Positions 6,515-13,333 of a stretch of 64,000 bases of DNA are shown here, piece by piece. The stretch's first letter is position 1, and each line of letters opens with the position of its first letter. Source of the stretch: a virus; the IMG/VR virus record IMGVR_UViG_3300025276_000032, positions 1-64,000 of that record; one strand, 5' to 3'. The notes below the pieces were generated by a model, which was not told the DNA's origin, did not search any database, and saw only the letters and a list, made by a program, of their open reading frames with translations. The position numbers were made by a program, and so were the translations under genes.

Positions 6515-6566
6515 CAAGTGATTCTGTTTCTACAACTAAACTAGCATATTCTACCAGCTTTGTCAA
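6515..6566 (-). promoter_or_regulatory. Early promoter cassette, copy 6
   Basis: TTGACA, 14 nt, TGC, TAGTTT, leader with ACAGAATCACTTG. Its -35 to -10 region is also the 3' end of the upstream 54-aa gene. Confidence 0.85.
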
Positions 6567-6705
6567 GATTTTTCTTCAAGGTTTCGCTTTTCACTATAAA
6601 ACTTTTGTTGGTATTCCGACGCATAGCCCGCTTGATCTTCTGGGCTTGGCGACCATTAATCTTGCCCTCGTCATTATACCCAATTTCTCTCAGAGATTTA
6701 ATCAT
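6541..6705 (-). CDS. Hypothetical basic protein, 54 aa
   Basis: ATG 6705 has AAAGGAAAG upstream. The product (MIKSLREIGYNDEGKINGRQ...) is strongly basic. The last seven codons are read from the promoter at 6515-6566 and the stop TAG lies in its -10 region, so the cassette forms the end of the gene. Confidence 0.55.
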   Translation of the reverse strand: MIKSLREIGYNDEGKINGRQAQKIKRAMRRNTNKSFIVKSETLKKNLDKAGRIC

Positions 6706-6733
6706 TTTCTTTCCTTTAGTGTGTTGATTTTAC

Positions 6734-6790
6734 TTGACTCTTTTCGAAAATCTGTTATAATAAGATTCTTCTTAGTGAAGCGGGGTATAT
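6734..6790 (+). promoter_or_regulatory. Plus-strand promoter element, copy 1 of 3
   Basis: TTGACT (6734-6739), 16 nt, TATAAT (6756-6761) with TGT before it (extended -10), then a conserved tail AAGATTCTTCTTAGTGA. It points along the plus strand, where no gene is credible, into the 3' end of the minus-strand gene 6790-7041. Two near-identical copies occur at 29554 and 56485. Confidence 0.7.
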
Positions 6791-7041
6791 TATACCAACT
6801 CAAAAGCTCTTTTCATCAGCAAGCTTGCACCGTCATCTGTATCAAAACCCTCTTCAGTGGCAAAGTCCATTGACGATGATTGAAAGATTTCAGCAGCAAT
6901 TCCCTTAGTATTTAGAACATATGCAATCGCTTCTGCTGTCTTACCGAAGCCAACTAAACTCATGTTAGAAAACATTTGAATTCCACCGTTATGAGCAGAG
7001 ACAAAATCGACTGAGTTAGGGAAGAGCGTATTGAGTTTCAT
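6790..7041 (-). CDS. Hypothetical early protein, 83 aa
   Basis: ATG 7041 has AAAGGAC from promoter copy 7. The product (MKLNTLFPNSVDFVSAHNGG...) looks globular with no known motif. Its stop codon lies 28 nt from the -10 box of an opposing plus-strand promoter, so a convergent transcript would be antisense to it. Confidence 0.65.
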   Translation of the reverse strand: MKLNTLFPNSVDFVSAHNGGIQMFSNMSLVGFGKTAEAIAYVLNTKGIAAEIFQSSSMDFATEEGFDTDDGASLLMKRAFELV

Positions 7042-7059
7042 AGTGTTGTCCTTTCAAGA

Positions 7060-7112
7060 CAGAGTGATTCTTTATCTACAACTAAATTAGCATAATATAC
7101 CACTAATGTCAA
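7060..7112 (-). promoter_or_regulatory. Early promoter cassette, copy 7
   Basis: TTGACA, 14 nt, TGC, TAATTT, leader with AAAGAATCACTC. Drives the 83-aa gene. Confidence 0.85.
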
Positions 7113-7119
7113 GAGGTTT

Positions 7120-7212
7120 TTACTTAAACATATCCAAAAACATCCAAATAAGTCCAATTAAAGGAATAGCTAAACCGATCGTTATAACCATTATTACCAA
7201 TAATTCTAACAT
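7120..7212 (-). CDS. Tiny membrane peptide, 30 aa
   Basis: MLELLVIMVITIGLAIPLIG continues hydrophobic almost to the end: a single transmembrane helix. The start overlaps the stop of the next membrane gene as TAATG, so the two are coupled. Paired small membrane proteins of this kind can be holin-like or superinfection-exclusion factors; nothing here decides it. Confidence 0.55.
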   Translation of the reverse strand: MLELLVIMVITIGLAIPLIGLIWMFLDMFK

Positions 7213-7364
7213 TACTTGTCATCCTTTGTTTCTAGGTAATGGGCGAGTGCAAGCCAGAAAGGTCCAGCTGCACATACCAATAGTCCTAGAACTGTATCTC
7301 CTTGGCTAATAAACACACATCCCAGTATGAAACACACGATTGCGTAAATGAAAAGTCCCTGCAT
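7212..7364 (-). CDS. Small two-helix membrane protein, 50 aa
   Basis: ATG 7364 has AAGGAAT upstream. The product begins MQGLFIYAIVCFILGCVFIS, then has a second hydrophobic stretch (VLGLLVCAAGPFWLALAHYL) and a short charged tail ETKDDK. Two transmembrane helices are likely. It is coupled to the 30-aa membrane peptide downstream. Confidence 0.6.
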   Translation of the reverse strand: MQGLFIYAIVCFILGCVFISQGDTVLGLLVCAAGPFWLALAHYLETKDDK

Positions 7365-7378
7365 ATTATAATTCCTTC

Positions 7379-7597
7379 TTACATTTCGATCAGTGTTGCG
7401 AGGTGATTGAGGGCTTTTGAACGAGCCTTCATTTCTTTCAATGTCATTAGAACAAGATTTGTTGTGCCCAGGCTATTGCGCTTAGACCAAACAGTATAGA
7501 AACCATCACGATCATCAACAACTTCATATTTAGTGCCACGGGCTTCTAAGAAGTAGCATGTTTTGTTGTTCGAGGTCATTGTTGTTTGAACTAACAT
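7379..7597 (-). CDS. Hypothetical early protein, 72 aa
   Basis: True start ATG 7597 (MLVQTTMTSNN) with AAAGAGA in the leader; the open frame upstream is promoter sequence. Small alpha/beta protein, no recognised family. Confidence 0.6.
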   Translation of the reverse strand: MLVQTTMTSNNKTCYFLEARGTKYEVVDDRDGFYTVWSKRNSLGTTNLVLMTLKEMKARSKALNHLATLIEM

Positions 7598-7611
7598 TTG
7601 GTCTCTTTCTT

Positions 7612-7663
7612 CTAGTGATTCTGTTTCTATAACTAACCTAGCATAATAATCACCACTTGTCAA
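7612..7663 (-). promoter_or_regulatory. Early promoter cassette, copy 8
   Basis: TTGACA, 14 nt, TGC, TAGGTT, leader with ACAGAATCACTAG. It sits directly after the SWIM-type gene. Confidence 0.85.
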
Positions 7664-7666
7664 CCA

Positions 7667-7867
7667 TTAAATGAAGTTTTCTTCGATTTTTTTGATATGT
7701 TTACACTTCACAAACGCGGGACAGCTACAAGTAAACCCCTTATCGACCATCTGTATGACATAGGAATCTCCTCGACTGCCGATGGTGGACCATTCAGTAC
7801 CCACTGCCCAATGCTTTCTAGTCTCGATTTCATATGAAAAGAATACTCTAGGTGTATATTTGCTCAC
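7667..7867 (-). CDS. SWIM-type zinc-finger protein, 66 aa, GTG start
   Basis: CSCPAFVKCKH (residues ~47-57) is the CxC-xn-CxH signature of SWIM zinc fingers, which mediate DNA or protein contacts. The start is GTG 7867, overlapping the TGA of the metallopeptidase gene, with GGAGTG upstream. The family normally occurs as part of larger proteins; here the finger is nearly free-standing. Confidence 0.7.
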   Translation of the reverse strand: MSKYTPRVFFSYEIETRKHWAVGTEWSTIGSRGDSYVIQMVDKGFTCSCPAFVKCKHIKKIEENFI

Positions 7868-8529
7868 TTCATGGCACTCCGCGCTTTAGACATACGCTGA
7901 CTCATCTTGCGCCACTGGTCTGGTGCCATGACTTTCTTATTGATTGACAACTTCAACTTCTTTTCTTTAAAGCATTTTTTCAGATAAGTGGCTTGCTCTT
8001 TACCGATGAACCGTGATACCAACTTGAGTAGATCAATACGAAACTGTGTATCGTGGTGCATATTACCAATAGAATGAGCTAACTCATGGAGTAGTACGTA
8101 TTGGTTCAATCCGATAGGTAGATCGTCTAAGCCGCGAGTGGTATTCAATTCAATATGATGCCCCCACGCTCTGCCAGCAATTCTTGAGCCGCGCATAGTT
8201 CCTAGGGTTATAGCTAAATTCTCGGAAACTCTACCCTTGCTCATTTTCTTCCAAGTGGCAGAACCAAGAACTTTATCGCAATACTTTTGAGCCATGGCAA
8301 TATTGGCAAACTGGAGACCCATGCCGTATGTACGCTCATACTTAAATTCTGAATTATATACCTTAGAACGGTCACTATCACGCGAATATTTACCATGCTT
8401 ACGACCAGTATTGATAAGGGTCCGCTTCTTATTCAGATAAGAGAGGTACTTTTGGATCTCCTCATTGTCCCAATTCTCGCCTTGAAGGGCTTTGACAACG
8501 GGCTTCTGATCTGAACTATAACATAACAT
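7864..8529 (-). CDS. SprT/TIGR04338-like zinc metallopeptidase, 221 aa
   Basis: HELAHSIGNMHHDTQFR (about residues 148-164) is the HExxH plus downstream histidine of SprT-like metalloproteases; the layout fits the phage/actinobacterial TIGR04338-type family as I remember it. The N-terminal ~60 residues are basic. Substrate unknown; SprT-like enzymes cleave DNA-bound proteins in some systems. ATG 8529 has AGGAGAC in the promoter leader. The SWIM-finger gene is coupled to it. Confidence 0.75.
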   Translation of the reverse strand: MLCYSSDQKPVVKALQGENWDNEEIQKYLSYLNKKRTLINTGRKHGKYSRDSDRSKVYNSEFKYERTYGMGLQFANIAMAQKYCDKVLGSATWKKMSKGRVSENLAITLGTMRGSRIAGRAWGHHIELNTTRGLDDLPIGLNQYVLLHELAHSIGNMHHDTQFRIDLLKLVSRFIGKEQATYLKKCFKEKKLKLSINKKVMAPDQWRKMSQRMSKARSAMK

Positions 8530-8544
8530 GGTAGTCTCCTAGTA

Positions 8545-8598
8545 GATAAGTGATTCTTTTTCTATCACTAACCTAACACAGGTGTCCACTAATGTCAA
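8545..8598 (-). promoter_or_regulatory. Early promoter cassette, copy 9
   Basis: TTGACA, 14 nt, TGT, TAGGTT, leader with AAAGAATCACTTA. Drives the metallopeptidase and SWIM genes. Confidence 0.85.
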
Positions 8599-8607
8599 GA
8601 GGAATCG

Positions 8608-8868
8608 TTATGATTTGTAGATTTTAGTTAGCATATCCTCGAACTGCTCTACTTTGGTCAGTCGGCTTGGCCAATGGATATAGTCTTTCTCAGGGTTCTT
8701 CTTTAGGTTATTCAGTAGAGGTATCACTGCATTATATAGCTTGTCCACTTTAGCTGTTGCAGCTTCCACAGTCTCCTCGGCGCCCTCTGATCTACTCTGA
8801 GCTTCCTGAACTGCGTCTAGCTCTTCTTCGGTTACAGCCGTGAAGCCAAAGTCGAATATATCTTCCAT
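8608..8868 (-). CDS. Conserved marine-phage protein (MEDIFDFGFTAV family), 86 aa
   Basis: The N-terminus MEDIFDFGFTAVTEEEL and the C-terminal block with NPEKDYIHWPSR are highly characteristic of an uncharacterised protein of cyanophages and related marine T4-like phages. It is largely helical and acidic. ATG 8868 has GAGAGGA upstream. Confidence 0.8.
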   Translation of the reverse strand: MEDIFDFGFTAVTEEELDAVQEAQSRSEGAEETVEAATAKVDKLYNAVIPLLNNLKKNPEKDYIHWPSRLTKVEQFEDMLTKIYKS

Positions 8869-8910
8869 ATCTTTTTTTCCTCTCTTTACACCGCTGGTTT
8901 CACTGTTTTT

Positions 8911-9159
8911 CTAACGTGTCTCGCTTGTATCATCTATTTTGATACCGTTTTGTCCATACACATAGCGAGGTGCTACTGGCATAGATGCTGTTGGTGCATG
9001 TGTCTTAGTTTGTCCCTGAACGTATACCATTCCTGTTGGTTGACCTGTTGCGTCTTTTCTTTGATATAGTGTTCTACTCTCTAGTTCTTCTATTCTCTTT
9101 AAGCACATGGATACTTTATCTTCTAACTCATATATCTTTAACTCTAACTGATTTGTCAT
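8911..9159 (-). CDS. Hypothetical coiled-coil protein, 82 aa
   Basis: ATG 9159 (MTNQLELKIYELEDKVSMCL) has AAGGAAAAC at proper spacing; a TTG at 9204 overlapping the previous stop is an alternative. Residues ~3-30 form a coiled coil, the rest is Thr/Pro-rich. Could be structural; not recognised. Confidence 0.65.
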   Translation of the reverse strand: MTNQLELKIYELEDKVSMCLKRIEELESRTLYQRKDATGQPTGMVYVQGQTKTHAPTASMPVAPRYVYGQNGIKIDDTSETR

Positions 9160-9200
9160 TGTTGTTTTCCTTAGAATATAGTTATGATATCTTTCTTGGT

Positions 9201-9464
9201 TCAAGTTTCTTTACCTGTGTTATTATTTACTATAACTTTTCTATTCATATGGTTATCTTTTTGGACACAGCCTATTTCTAGAATGTTATATGCGTTTTCT
9301 CCGTACATTCTGTCTAGACGGTAGATCAGTGCATCATTTAGATTAATAATATTATTTGTTGAGAAATTCATACATTCTTGTTGGGAATAAAAATCTCTAC
9401 CCTCGAACACAAGTCTTTCTCCGTTTATTTCTAGTGTGAATAGTGAATACAACATCCAAAGCAT
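9201..9464 (-). CDS. Conserved marine-phage protein, 87 aa
   Basis: Start ATG 9464 with AGGAGAATAAT. MLWMLYSLFTLEINGERLVF matches the start of a small protein I recall from cyanophages; the N-terminal hydrophobic segment could be a short signal or anchor. Two cysteines (QECM, IGCV) might form a disulfide if exported. Function unknown. Confidence 0.7.
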   Translation of the reverse strand: MLWMLYSLFTLEINGERLVFEGRDFYSQQECMNFSTNNIINLNDALIYRLDRMYGENAYNILEIGCVQKDNHMNRKVIVNNNTGKET

Positions 9465-9465
9465 A

Positions 9466-9927
9466 TTATTCTCCTGGGCTAAACTCTGCGCCGTTGGCTA
9501 TGAGGCAAGAGTAGTTACCGGTTTCTGCTATGAGTGACCATGTGCCTTTGTCTTGATTGACGTATAGCGCGACTTGTGGTGCAAATCTTTGTGCGTTTGC
9601 TACTGATAGATTATTACCTGTATTGGGTATCATTATTACTACAGAGACACCACCGAATAATTTCTTTTCGTTATACTCGGTCAAGACTTGATTGTCTACA
9701 TAGTCTTTGGTATCACATGCGATAAGCATAATTTGTTGTGTCGGATTTCTTGGTGCAATTCTATTCTTTAGGTACTCACCAGTATCTAAGTCTAAGTTCT
9801 TATCTTTTTTGGGTGAAAGTGTATTAGGTGCCAGTGGCTCTACATAGATATCGGGATCAGCTTTTACCGATATTGATGCAGTACACGATACTAGAATGAA
9901 TGTGAGTGCGAATAATATATATTTCAT
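9466..9927 (-). CDS. Putative lipoprotein, 153 aa
   Basis: From ATG 9927 (AAAGGAGAAG upstream) the protein starts MKYILFALTFILVSCTAS: a signal peptide with an LVSC lipobox, so it is likely lipid-anchored in the host envelope. The rest is soluble, with a cysteine pair (ACDT, SCLI). It lies 1 nt before another envelope-like gene. Homology not recognised. Confidence 0.65.
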   Translation of the reverse strand: MKYILFALTFILVSCTASISVKADPDIYVEPLAPNTLSPKKDKNLDLDTGEYLKNRIAPRNPTQQIMLIACDTKDYVDNQVLTEYNEKKLFGGVSVVIMIPNTGNNLSVANAQRFAPQVALYVNQDKGTWSLIAETGNYSCLIANGAEFSPGE

Positions 9928-9950
9928 TTTACTTCTCCTTTGTATGTTAA

Positions 9951-10472
9951 TCATTGATACTCTGCTCCGCTATAAAATTTAATATCTTGATCTTTTATGC
10001 AACGACTGCCGCCAAGTGAGACTAAATCTATTGCACATGCTACAGCAGTAATTGACCCACCGAGGTCGTGTACAATATCAATACACGCTTGAACTGTGCC
10101 TCCAGTTGCCATAAGATCGTCGATGATAATAACTCTATCGCCTTGCTCAATTGATGTTGTTTGTATTTCAAGTGTAGCCGTGTCGTATTCAAGATCAAAT
10201 TCTTTTTGAATAATAGGGCCAGGTAACTTACCTGCTTTACGAGCAAGAATTAGAGCACCTTTTGTTCTGTGTGCCAGTACACTTGCAAAAATAAATCCTC
10301 TGGCATCTAAGCCAATGATCTTATCTACTGGACAATACTTTAGTAAGCTACTATAAAAGAAATTATTAGTGTGCATAAAGCCTTCTGGATTAGCGCACAA
10401 ACTAGCTATACATTTAAAGTCGATTCCTTCTATAGGAAAGTCTTTATAGCTTTTGATATATTGTTTAATCAT
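9951..10472 (-). CDS. apt: Adenine phosphoribosyltransferase
   Basis: Catalyses adenine + PRPP to AMP + PPi (purine salvage). The type I PRT PRPP loop is IIIDDLMATGGT (residues 115-126). LDARGF (55-60) and RKAGKLPG (78-85) match Apt. At 173 aa it has the usual length of bacterial Apt. Start ATG 10472 overlaps the preceding HAD gene by 4 nt. It would recycle adenine from host nucleic-acid breakdown for phage DNA, consistent with nrdAB in the window. Confidence 0.9.
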   Translation of the reverse strand: MIKQYIKSYKDFPIEGIDFKCIASLCANPEGFMHTNNFFYSSLLKYCPVDKIIGLDARGFIFASVLAHRTKGALILARKAGKLPGPIIQKEFDLEYDTATLEIQTTSIEQGDRVIIIDDLMATGGTVQACIDIVHDLGGSITAVACAIDLVSLGGSRCIKDQDIKFYSGAEYQ

Positions 10473-10801
10473 TCATAAGTTTCGCCTGTATTTCGAAAGA
10501 AGTTCTCGGACCAAAATGCTTTATCATCAATCCAAACGTCATAATGTTCTTTCTCACCCACTGATAATTCGTGAAACTTAGCGCCCCAACGAATGAGTTG
10601 ATTGTTGGTAAGACTGTAGTAGTCTATCTTGGACACTGCGCCGCGGGCAGTCATATACTTAATAGTGTGACCTGCATCGTACAGGGCATTGACGCGCTCA
10701 ATACGATCAGGCATAGGTTCGTGTAGCGCATAGTCTTTCGTGCCGTCGGGCTTTAGCACTTCATTACATATCGTACCGTCAATATCAATCACATATTTCA
10801 T
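10469..10801 (-). CDS. Small HAD-superfamily phosphatase, 110 aa
   Basis: Motif I is DIDGTIC at residues 6-12 with two catalytic aspartates; MTARG (about 50-54) supplies motif II, and WIDDKA the late acidic motif. Short HAD proteins of this kind dephosphorylate nucleotides or sugars. ATG 10801 has GGAGAAT upstream. It is coupled to apt, so a nucleotide substrate is plausible, but polysaccharide-type phosphatases look alike. Confidence 0.8.
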   Translation of the reverse strand: MKYVIDIDGTICNEVLKPDGTKDYALHEPMPDRIERVNALYDAGHTIKYMTARGAVSKIDYYSLTNNQLIRWGAKFHELSVGEKEHYDVWIDDKAFWSENFFRNTGETYE

Positions 10802-10833
10802 AAATCATTCTCCAAATAATATATTTTATACAG

Positions 10834-11055
10834 CTACTTATATGTTTTATTTTTCTTCAAATATGAACCGTCTAATTCATTATGGCCTGAGTTATAGAAT
10901 GCCCAGCGAATACAATTCCATATATTATATGATGTATGATAATAAAAAGGGAAAGAAAACTCATGTCTCCTCTCCCTTAACTGTTTATACCAGCCTATGA
11001 ATAAAGCTATTCTTCGGGACAAAATTTCTGCATTGTTGTAGCAATGCCTTCCCAT
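10834..11055 (-). CDS. Small protein, start uncertain, up to 73 aa
   Basis: The C-terminal part NSGHNELDGSYLKKNKTYK looks like a conserved phage protein tail. The start is unclear: ATG 11055 lies in the end of the upstream gene with no ribosome-binding site. A strong AGGGAGAGGAG at 10960 region precedes an ATG in a different frame that would make a 30-aa hydrophobic peptide. Either a frameshift or an alternative start may be involved. Confidence 0.45.
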   Translation of the reverse strand: MGRHCYNNAEILSRRIALFIGWYKQLRERRHEFSFPFYYHTSYNIWNCIRWAFYNSGHNELDGSYLKKNKTYK

Positions 11056-11213
11056 CTAGCAAGTTCATTCATTTGATGTTCTAACGATTCCATCACACTG
11101 GAATGTTCTCCGATGCCCACTGGATTGTTCAAGTAAATTTCGATATTAGCAGTGTGCATAGCAATTTTCCCGTCGATCTGCATCTGTATTGCTGTTAACA
11201 TTGTTTCTTTCAT
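11007..11213 (-). CDS. Conserved helical marine-phage protein, 68 aa
   Basis: ATG 11213 has AGGAGAG upstream. The phrase NNPVGIGEHS (residues ~30-39) is typical of a small uncharacterised protein in marine T4-like phages. Predicted two-helix protein; function unknown. Confidence 0.7.
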   Translation of the reverse strand: MKETMLTAIQMQIDGKIAMHTANIEIYLNNPVGIGEHSSVMESLEHQMNELARWEGIATTMQKFCPEE

Positions 11214-11218
11214 ATGAA

Positions 11219-11653
11219 TTACTCTCCTATTTTAGCTATAACTATTGTGGCTGTGTGGTCTGTGTAGTCTGTGTTATCGAATACCCGTATTGCGGTTTCT
11301 CTGACAAGATAGCCATCACGTTTTCGATATGTAATGATTTCTTGTCTTGTCACGCCGTGGGTATCCGCATCTTTCGCAGACTTAAACGGTCCTTCAGTGT
11401 CCACATCAAGTCCAAGTCTGATTAGATTTTCTCTTTCAAAAATTACAGGGTCTGCAACAAATGCCATATAGTCGCTCAACCCATCATCGGTGATACTAGT
11501 ATCACTGACCGAAAACGTATAATCAGCTTCGCCGTCCCATCCGCTACTATCCATAAATCTAGCTGGATCTGCTAAGATTGTAGATTTGTTCTCGCCCCAT
11601 CCACTATTATAAGATGAAGGAATAATATCATTTGGACTTATAACTTTATTCAT
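11219..11653 (-). CDS. Hypothetical protein, 144 aa
   Basis: Start ATG 11653 overlaps the stop of the preceding gene as ATGA. The protein is acidic, Asp/Ser/Thr-rich and looks beta-rich. With the two genes before it, it lies downstream of a TATAAATA late promoter, so a virion or assembly role is possible. No family recognised. Confidence 0.65.
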   Translation of the reverse strand: MNKVISPNDIIPSSYNSGWGENKSTILADPARFMDSSGWDGEADYTFSVSDTSITDDGLSDYMAFVADPVIFERENLIRLGLDVDTEGPFKSAKDADTHGVTRQEIITYRKRDGYLVRETAIRVFDNTDYTDHTATIVIAKIGE

Positions 11654-11928
11654 GCCATGATATCCACGGACTTTTTGACCTTACTTGCTGTGTCTGTAGC
11701 TTCTACTTGAGGTATGTGCATTTTCTTACCGTCTGCGCCATATGTGCCCGCGTGACCTTCGTAAGAGTTCCCCAACGCTTTTTGAGGCGCTCTTACTGAC
11801 TGTTGCGTTCTATTCCTAATATTTTCCACGACCTGCATTTGCATATCCTTTGCAGCTTGGGTCTTTACAATCAATTCAAGAGGCTGTGTCGCGTAGTGGT
11901 GCGAGAAGCCTGGACCATCAACATTCAT
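11650..11928 (-). CDS. Hypothetical protein, 92 aa
   Basis: ATG 11928 with GAGGGGG upstream overlaps the TAA of the preceding gene. Residues ~20-40 are helical and Gln-rich; the C-terminus is basic. Part of the three-gene late-promoter group; not recognised. Confidence 0.6.
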   Translation of the reverse strand: MNVDGPGFSHHYATQPLELIVKTQAAKDMQMQVVENIRNRTQQSVRAPQKALGNSYEGHAGTYGADGKKMHIPQVEATDTASKVKKSVDIMA

Positions 11929-12320
11929 TATCTAAGTATCCCCCTCACAGTTTCTAATAGTTTTTTCTTACTCAATCGTCTGTCTAGTTCAACACCACTA
12001 TCCCTTGCAACGAGTTCTAATTCTTTCTTTGACATTTTACTCAGGTCGCTTGAGGGCGCTGCTTCGTGCAATGGTTGCGGAGCAGGAGCCGGTGTCGGCG
12101 CTGGATTTGGATCGTCAACTACTTCGCGCAATGGTTGTGGCGTTGGTTTGACCGCACCTTTGGCAGAAGCTAATAGAAGTGCTGCCTTTTCTGGTACGCC
12201 ATACCATTCATCAATTTCTGCTTGCGTAAACGGTTGCGCTTTGAGTAGTTCACGCCCTTTCATCCAGCCTTCATTTGTTGGATGTGCGCCTTTTGCCCAT
12301 GCGGGGGGTTTAATTGCCAT
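11928..12320 (-). CDS. Pro/Ala-linker protein with Rho-N/SAP-like C-terminus, 130 aa
   Basis: The C-terminal ~35 residues (SKMSKKELELVARDSGVELD then RRLSKKKLLETVRGIL) have the helix-extended-helix look of Rho-N or SAP nucleic-acid-binding modules. A proline-rich linker (PNPAPTPAPAPQP) joins it to a WAKGAHPTNEGWMKGRELL domain. ATG 12320 has AAGGAT. A TATAAATA late promoter lies 32 nt upstream. Role in head or DNA packaging is possible only by inference. Confidence 0.65.
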   Translation of the reverse strand: MAIKPPAWAKGAHPTNEGWMKGRELLKAQPFTQAEIDEWYGVPEKAALLLASAKGAVKPTPQPLREVVDDPNPAPTPAPAPQPLHEAAPSSDLSKMSKKELELVARDSGVELDRRLSKKKLLETVRGILR

Positions 12321-12351
12321 TTGAAATATCCTTTATTAATTTATATAGTGC

Positions 12352-12359
12352 TATTTATA
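12352..12359 (-). promoter_or_regulatory. T4-like late promoter TATAAATA
   Basis: An exact TATAAATA on the minus strand between the tRNA(CAT) gene and the gene starting at 12320. It probably drives the three-gene group 12320-11219 late. Confidence 0.6.
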
Positions 12360-12361
12360 AT

Positions 12362-12437
12362 TGGTGCGAGAGGTAGGATTTGAACCTACGATCAACCCGT
12401 TATGAGCGGGGGGCTTTAACCACTAAGCTACTCTCGC
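12362..12437 (-). tRNA. tRNA with CAT anticodon (Met or Ile2)
   Basis: Full cloverleaf: acceptor GCGAGAG/CTCTCGC, D arm GCTT/AAGC, anticodon arm CCCCG-CTCATAA-CGGGT (one C-T mismatch at the top pair), T arm GTAGG/CCTAC, discriminator A and encoded CCA. Anticodon CAT at 12404-12402. Elongator Met and lysidine-modified Ile2 cannot be told apart from this alone. Its 5' 15 nt overlap the 3' end of the CDS 12423-12614. Confidence 0.9.
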
Positions 12438-12614
12438 AAATTTCGTGAGTATCTCGACAACATCAGCATCTAGCAACTTTGCGACTTGCATGGCTTGTTC
12501 TTTAGTGTCGAATACTAAATCATTTCTCACAGGCATTTGATAGATTTTATATCCTAACTCGCCTGTCATTACAATATGTTCTACAGTTTTACCGTTACGT
12601 TCTAATTTATACAA
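12423..12614 (-). CDS. Hypothetical protein ending inside a tRNA gene, 63 aa
   Basis: I favour TTG 12614 because AAGGA lies 7 nt upstream; a TTG at 12641 lies right against the 3' hairpin of the ncRNA region and has no ribosome-binding site. The product has a FDTKEQAMQVAKLLDAD segment. Its stop codon falls within the first 15 nt of tRNA(CAT), so RNase P cleavage of the transcript would destroy the end of this message. Confidence 0.55.
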   Translation of the reverse strand: MYKLERNGKTVEHIVMTGELGYKIYQMPVRNDLVFDTKEQAMQVAKLLDADVVEILTKFARVA

Positions 12615-12641
12615 CTCGTTATTCCTTATATTAAATTTCAA

Positions 12642-13298
12642 GGGTGGAGACTATGCACAATCCCCACCCCCTATTTGTCTTTATCGCGGACAACCACGCT
12701 CTGCTTTTCGTCGGTACAGAGTATTTACCGACCTAGTACCACCTTGCAAGGCTTTCATTCCGACTAGGGTTTCACTGAGTATATTACTCAGCTTCTTGGT
12801 GGACCCTACAGGACTCGAACCTGTAACCTACAGCTTAGAAGGCTGTTGCTCTATCCAGTTGAGCCAAGGGACCTATTCTTTATAGACTGCTTTTTGATAC
12901 GCCCTTACGAACATGGGTTTTAGTTAGCCTTCCCTCTCCCACAGACGTACCAAAAAACAGTCTAAACTTCTTACTACTACGCCCTAGGATGTCTCAACGA
13001 TTCGATATAACTCTGACCCTTTGCTGATCAGTATCTAATTGTTTCATCGACAGTGAAATTGTTTAATGCTTTCTCTTCCCTCATTATGAGGAGGCTCGCG
13101 CAACATTTGACATTACTTCATTCACGGACGCAGTAGTAAGAAGTCTAAGAGTACTTTTTAACAGGGTTATGTCCTACTGTCGGAACACATTCTTTATCGT
13201 TAGGTCTAGGTTACGTAACACAGACGCTCCCAAATCAAAACAGCAAATAAAATTTGCACCCTGTTAAAAAATACTCTCTCTCTAGTGATTCTTTTTCT
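12642..13298 (-). ncRNA. Giant structured noncoding RNA, GOLLD/ROOL-like candidate
   Basis: About 650 nt without a credible gene, between promoter copy 10 and a strong 3' hairpin. Read on the minus strand it forms three consecutive domains, each closed by a long perfect stem: 13277-13258 with 13167-13148 (20 bp), 13144-13129 with 12981-12966 (16 bp), 12964-12946 with 12901-12883 (19 bp). Every imperfection is a G-U pair on this strand and would be an A-C clash on the other. Then come tRNA-Arg (12873-12797) and hairpins at 12791-12775 (7 bp), 12768-12732, 12732-12710 (6 bp) and 12669-12642 (9 bp). Size, ornateness, phage context and an embedded tRNA recall GOLLD and ROOL RNAs; membership is not proven. 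Confidence 0.7.
12797..12873 (-). tRNA. tRNA-Arg(TCT) embedded in the structured RNA
   Basis: Cloverleaf with acceptor GGTCCCT/AGGGTCC (a T-T mismatch at pair 3-70, the rest paired), D arm GCTC/GAGC, anticodon arm ACAGC-CTTCTAA-GCTGT with anticodon TCT, T arm ACAGG/CCTGT, discriminator A and encoded CCA. It reads AGA codons, which are common in A+T-rich phage genes. It lies within the noncoding structured region rather than in a normal tRNA array. Confidence 0.9.
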
Positions 13299-13333
13299 AT
13301 AGTTATAATAGCATAACTAAGATACATTGTCAA
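13283..13333 (-). promoter_or_regulatory. Early promoter cassette, copy 10 (drives the ncRNA)
   Basis: TTGACA, 14 nt, TGC, TATTAT: the best -10 of the whole family, then leader AAAGAATCACTAG. No coding gene follows; transcription would start near 13298, about 20 nt before the first 20-bp stem. The TGA of the upstream gene is inside the -35 box. Confidence 0.85.

Noticed and set aside
12710-12791. Short hairpins read as separate rho-independent terminators
   Set aside because: They have no U-tracts and are better explained as parts of the large structured RNA.
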